The translations under genes were made by a program, and so were the position numbers. 64,000 bases of DNA from Lujinxingia litoralis (GTDB lineage Bacteria; Myxococcota_A; Bradymonadia; Bradymonadales; Bradymonadaceae). Positions 61,173 through 64,000 of this stretch are shown here, in pieces. Numbering within the stretch: position 1 is the first letter of the stretch; each line of letters starts with the position of its first letter. Below the pieces are notes generated by a model that did not search any database, was not told where the DNA came from, and saw only the letters and a list, made by a program, of their open reading frames with translations. The stretch lies in contig NZ_QHKO01000004.1 in the NCBI RefSeq assembly GCF_003260125.1, positions 62,001 to 126,000 on the forward strand. The letters run 5' to 3'.

Positions 61173-62168
61173 TTGAATCGTTCCCAAACAGGCGGCTACG
61201 TCCTGAAGTTCATCTCTGGCAAGTACCAGGGTGGTGAATTTCCGCTCGAACTGGACTCCGAGATCGAGATCGGACGCGGCAGCGAGCTCGACATGGTCCT
61301 GGTCGAGGATATGGTCTCGCGTCGCCACGCGCGCATTACCAGTTATGGTGGTGAGCTGATGATCGAGGACTTCGGCTCCACCAATGGCACCTTTGTCAAT
61401 GGTGAGAAAGTCGCGAAGTCCCGCATCAAAGAGGGTGATCGCATCCTCATCGGCACCAACATCATCAAACTGGTCCATCGCGACAGCGGCACCGACGATA
61501 CCGGTCCTGAGTTGCACTCGCCGGTGGCCGGCGACGATCATCACTCCCCGACCGTGCCCCCGGTCCAGCCCAACCGCACCATGGCCAGTCCGGCGGTCAA
61601 CCGCACCATGGGAGGCTCCCTCACCGGCTCGATCTCCGGGCTTATCGAAGAAGTCCCCCTTCCCGACCTGCTCCAGCTCTTCAGCACCAGCCGCAAATCC
61701 GGCGTGCTGGTGATCATGGGCCAGGACATCGGCAAGATCTACCTGCGCCAGGGCCGCGTCTACTTCGCGACCATCAACGACGATCACGACCTCGATCCCT
61801 ACAAAGCCTTCTACCGCCTGATCGCCTGGCGCGAGGGCACCTTCTCGTTGGAACAACCCACCGACGAGAGCTTCGAAAACGAAGTCGATGAGTCGATCGA
61901 ATCGCTGATGATGGAGGGGATGCGCATCCTCGACGAGATCCAGAACCTGGGTCCCGACGTCCCCGACATTCACGCCGGCCTCTCCATCCCCACCCCGCTT
62001 ATTGCTCCCCTGCGTGAGCTGAGCCCCGAGCAGCTCGACACCTTCCAACTGGTGCTCAATAACCGCTCGGTCTCCATGGTGCTCAACAAGAGCGCGCACG
62101 GCGATCTCGAAACGATGCAGGGACTCCTGCACCTGATCCGTAACGATTATGTGAGCGCCGACAGATGA
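61173..62168 (+). CDS. FHA domain and DUF4388 protein
   Basis: 331 residues; start TTG at 61173 with GAGGAGAGG upstream. Residues about 10-100 are a forkhead-associated phosphothreonine-binding domain: EIEIGRGSELDMV, SRRHARITSYGGELMIED, GSTNGTFVNGEKV. A Pro/Thr-rich linker with two NRTM motifs (possible kinase targets) leads to a DUF4388 (PatA-N-like) domain, about 145-255: SGLIEEVPLPDLLQLFSTSR, KSGVLVI, GKIYLRQGRVYFATI. Such proteins occur in myxobacterial signalling. Its stop overlaps the dnaB start by 4 bp, so phospho-signalling may be tied to replication; that is inference from layout. Confidence 0.9.
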   Translation: MNRSQTGGYVLKFISGKYQGGEFPLELDSEIEIGRGSELDMVLVEDMVSRRHARITSYGGELMIEDFGSTNGTFVNGEKVAKSRIKEGDRILIGTNIIKLVHRDSGTDDTGPELHSPVAGDDHHSPTVPPVQPNRTMASPAVNRTMGGSLTGSISGLIEEVPLPDLLQLFSTSRKSGVLVIMGQDIGKIYLRQGRVYFATINDDHDLDPYKAFYRLIAWREGTFSLEQPTDESFENEVDESIESLMMEGMRILDEIQNLGPDVPDIHAGLSIPTPLIAPLRELSPEQLDTFQLVLNNRSVSMVLNKSAHGDLETMQGLLHLIRNDYVSADR

Positions 62169-63541
62169 GCCAGGGCCCCTTAAGGGTGCCTCCCCACAAC
62201 GAGGACGCTGAGCGTAGCGTGCTCGGCGCGATTCTGCTCGATAACCGCGTCCTCGATGAGCTCTCCGGCACCCTCAAGTCGGAGGACTTCTATCGGGAGT
62301 CGCACCGCCACATCTTCCGCGCGATGGCCGCGCTCCACCAGCGATCTGAGCCCATTGATGTGCTCACCCTCGCCGACTTCTTAAGCGCCGAGGATAACCT
62401 GGAGCCCGCCGGGGGCGCGACCTACCTGACGCGCCTCTCCGGCGAGGTCCCCTCGGCGGCCAACGTCGGCCAGTACTCGGCGATCGTGCGGCGCAAGTCT
62501 GCCCTGCGTCAGTTCATCTCCACGGCCGATGAACTCGTCGGCGACTGCTACAACGACGTCAACGACGTTGAAGCCTTCATGGATGATGCCGAGCAGCGCC
62601 TCTTCTCCATCACCCAGTCCGGTCAGAAGCGCGGCTACACCTCCATGCGCGAGGTGGTCAAAAGCGCGTTCTCCCAGATCGAGGCCCTCTACCAGAAAAG
62701 CGAGACCATCACCGGGGTGCCCAGCGGCTTTATCGACCTCGATGAGATCACCGCCGGCTGGCAGCCCTCCGACCTGATCATCGTGGCCGCTCGTCCGGCC
62801 ATGGGTAAGACCAGTTTCACGCTCAACATGACCGCCCATGCCTCGATCATGCGCAAGGTCCCCACGGTCTTCTTCAGCCTGGAGATGAGCAACGAGCAGC
62901 TCGCCATTCGTATGCTCTGTAGTGAGGCGCGCATCAACCAGTCCAACCTGCGCCGCGGCTCCATGACCGAGCAGGAGTGGGCCCGACTGATCAAGGCCGC
63001 CGGGACCCTCTCCGAATCGAAGATCTTCCTCGATGACACCCCGGGCCTCTCGATCATGGAGTTCCGCTCCAAATGCCGCCGGCTCAAAGCCGAGCATGAC
63101 ATCGGCATGATCTTCGTCGACTACCTCCAGCTGATGTCCGGTTCCCAGCGCAGTAAGTCCGCCTCCCGCGAACAGGAGATCAGTGAGATCTCGCGTGGAC
63201 TCAAGGGCGTGGCCAAAGAACTCAACGTCCCCATCATCGCCCTGGCCCAGCTCAACCGCGGCGTGGAGCAGCGCGCCGATAAACGCCCCATGATGAGCGA
63301 CCTCCGTGAATCCGGCGCCATCGAGCAGGACGCCGACCTCATCGGGTTCATCTACCGCGACGAAGTCTATTACCCGGAGTCCGAAGCCAAGGGGCTGGCG
63401 GAGTTTATCATCGGCAAGCACCGTAACGGCTCGATCGGCACCGTGCACATGCGCTTCTTCGGGCCCTACACCCGCTTTGAAAACCTGGCGCCGGAAGACG
63501 CCGCGCGGGTGGCCTCGATCGCCGCGGCCAACGCCGAATAG
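62165..63541 (+). CDS. dnaB: Replicative DNA helicase
   Basis: Hexameric helicase that unwinds DNA at the replication fork. 458 residues. N-terminal collar domain (PHNEDAERSVLGAILLDNRV), linker, RecA-like domain with Walker A AARPAMGKTSFTLNM near 208, motif FFSLEMSNEQLAIRML, Walker B GMIFVDYLQLMSG, LAQLNRGVEQRADKRPMMSD, and arginine finger region KHRNGSIGTV. No intein. The ATG overlaps the upstream FHA gene (ATGA). Usual neighbours (rplI, dnaG) are absent here. Confidence 0.97.
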   Translation: MSQGPLRVPPHNEDAERSVLGAILLDNRVLDELSGTLKSEDFYRESHRHIFRAMAALHQRSEPIDVLTLADFLSAEDNLEPAGGATYLTRLSGEVPSAANVGQYSAIVRRKSALRQFISTADELVGDCYNDVNDVEAFMDDAEQRLFSITQSGQKRGYTSMREVVKSAFSQIEALYQKSETITGVPSGFIDLDEITAGWQPSDLIIVAARPAMGKTSFTLNMTAHASIMRKVPTVFFSLEMSNEQLAIRMLCSEARINQSNLRRGSMTEQEWARLIKAAGTLSESKIFLDDTPGLSIMEFRSKCRRLKAEHDIGMIFVDYLQLMSGSQRSKSASREQEISEISRGLKGVAKELNVPIIALAQLNRGVEQRADKRPMMSDLRESGAIEQDADLIGFIYRDEVYYPESEAKGLAEFIIGKHRNGSIGTVHMRFFGPYTRFENLAPEDAARVASIAAANAE

Positions 63542-63575
63542 TCCCATATAGCGCCGCGACCGTGCTCGCTTAAGT

Positions 63576-63621
63576 CCACAAAAAAGCGCTCCCTCGTACA
63601 CGAGGGAGCGCTTTTTTGTGG
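63576..63621. terminator. Bidirectional terminator after dnaB
   Basis: A perfect 21-bp inverted repeat (63576-63596 with 63601-63621) around loop TACA, core AGCGCTCCCTCG, A-run left and T-run right. Serves dnaB and the minus-strand gene ending at 63691. Confidence 0.95.
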
Positions 63622-63690
63622 TGTTTTTCAACCTCTTACCCCCGAGGCCGGCCAACGTTCACCGGCCTGCGGCGCACCGAGACGTTCCGC

Positions 63691-64000
63691 TCAGACCAGG
63701 TGCCGCCGACGCCGGGCAAACACCCAGCCAACGAGCGCGACCAGCGCGGCCAGCGGCGCCTCTCCACCGGACCGTCCCGTGGTCGCACACCCGGAGGCCG
63801 TGCGCACATTGCGCCCATCACCATCGTTGGCTCCCAGCCCCGGCGTCTGCTCGTCCGGCGTACCATCCTCGCCAGCCTCCCCCTCTCCTCCCGACACGAT
63901 CACCACCGGCGCCACATCCACCACCGGCGCATAGGCCGTGGACGTCGTCCCGCTGGCGCGATCCTGCACGTAGATGTGGTCCACATCGTACCAGCCGCTC
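63691..64000 (-). CDS. C-terminal part of a surface protein with MYXO-CTERM-like tail
   Basis: Open to the right edge, so only the last 102 codons are seen; the start is outside the window. The visible part reads SGWYDVDHIYVQDRASGTT, then a Gly/Glu/Asp-rich linker, then SGCATTG, a hydrophobic helix (LAALVALVGWVFA) and RRRRH. That order (short Cys motif, helix, Arg cluster) is the MYXO-CTERM sorting signal used for surface anchoring in Myxococcota-like bacteria. Function of the main domain unknown. Confidence 0.8.
   Translation of the reverse strand, partial: SGWYDVDHIYVQDRASGTTSTAYAPVVDVAPVVIVSGGEGEAGEDGTPDEQTPGLGANDGDGRNVRTASGCATTGRSGGEAPLAALVALVGWVFARRRRHLV

Overview
The window is one 64 kb stretch of GC-rich, gene-dense chromosome. 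I infer a deltaproteobacterial-type host, probably Myxococcota or Bradymonadota. Supporting this are an OmpA protein with thrombospondin type-3 calcium repeats, a MYXO-CTERM-like C-terminal tail at the right edge, Flp (Tad-type) pilins behind sigma-54 promoters, a large Ser/Thr kinase fused to an ATPase, an FHA-DUF4388 protein, and many small outer-membrane beta-barrels. I see no prophage, insertion sequence, CRISPR array or resistance island. Very high GC at third codon positions gives long open frames opposite most genes; I treat these as shadows.

Layout. 1-8.3 kb: 3'-truncated aconitase (acnA) divergent from a LysR regulator, an OmpA/TSP3 protein, tRNA-Thr(CGT), a PRMT-like protein, a Cys-rich lipoprotein and a small basic protein. 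8.3-13.9 kb: an exported Arg-Pro/His-rich protein ending in four two-cysteine repeats, pyruvate carboxylase, and upstream of pyc an array of nine 42/43-bp units, each a constant linker plus one of three unrelated hairpins. 13.8-18.7 kb: aminotransferase, M42 peptidase, a 43-residue membrane protein, pssA and a membrane protein with three winged-helix-like repeats. 18.9-25.6 kb: mfd, a lipoprotein parvulin, surA and pdxA in one direction. 25.7-28.5 kb: two Flp pilins, prepilin peptidase and thiO. 28.5-31.1 kb: an outer-membrane protein and an rpoH-type sigma factor whose ribosome-binding site lies in a long leader hairpin. 31-38.7 kb: ileS-lspA (lspA carries an insertion), thiD and two amidohydrolases. 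38.8-47 kb: kinase-ATPase, AstA-type acyltransferase, a beta-barrel, a HAD phosphatase and a TPR protein. 47-59.5 kb: recN, an AbgT transporter, an M23 endopeptidase, a 3 x 43-bp tandem repeat, an AsmA-like/GT51 glycosyltransferase fusion, an M16 peptidase and hisC. 59.8-64 kb: a His/Arg-rich beta-barrel, FHA-DUF4388, dnaB and the tail of a MYXO-CTERM protein.

Several groups of genes work together. mfd, two parvulins and pdxA join transcription-coupled repair to outer-membrane folding and vitamin B6 synthesis (surA-pdxA is a known linkage). ileS-lspA is a known linkage. The pilins and prepilin peptidase form part of a Tad pilus module whose motor genes are outside the window. pyc and acnA both feed the citrate cycle.

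The least explained elements are the hairpin array at 13313-13712, the rpoH leader hairpin at 29873-29915, and the repeat-bearing exported protein at 8448-9545. Everything was read by eye; no database search or folding program was run.
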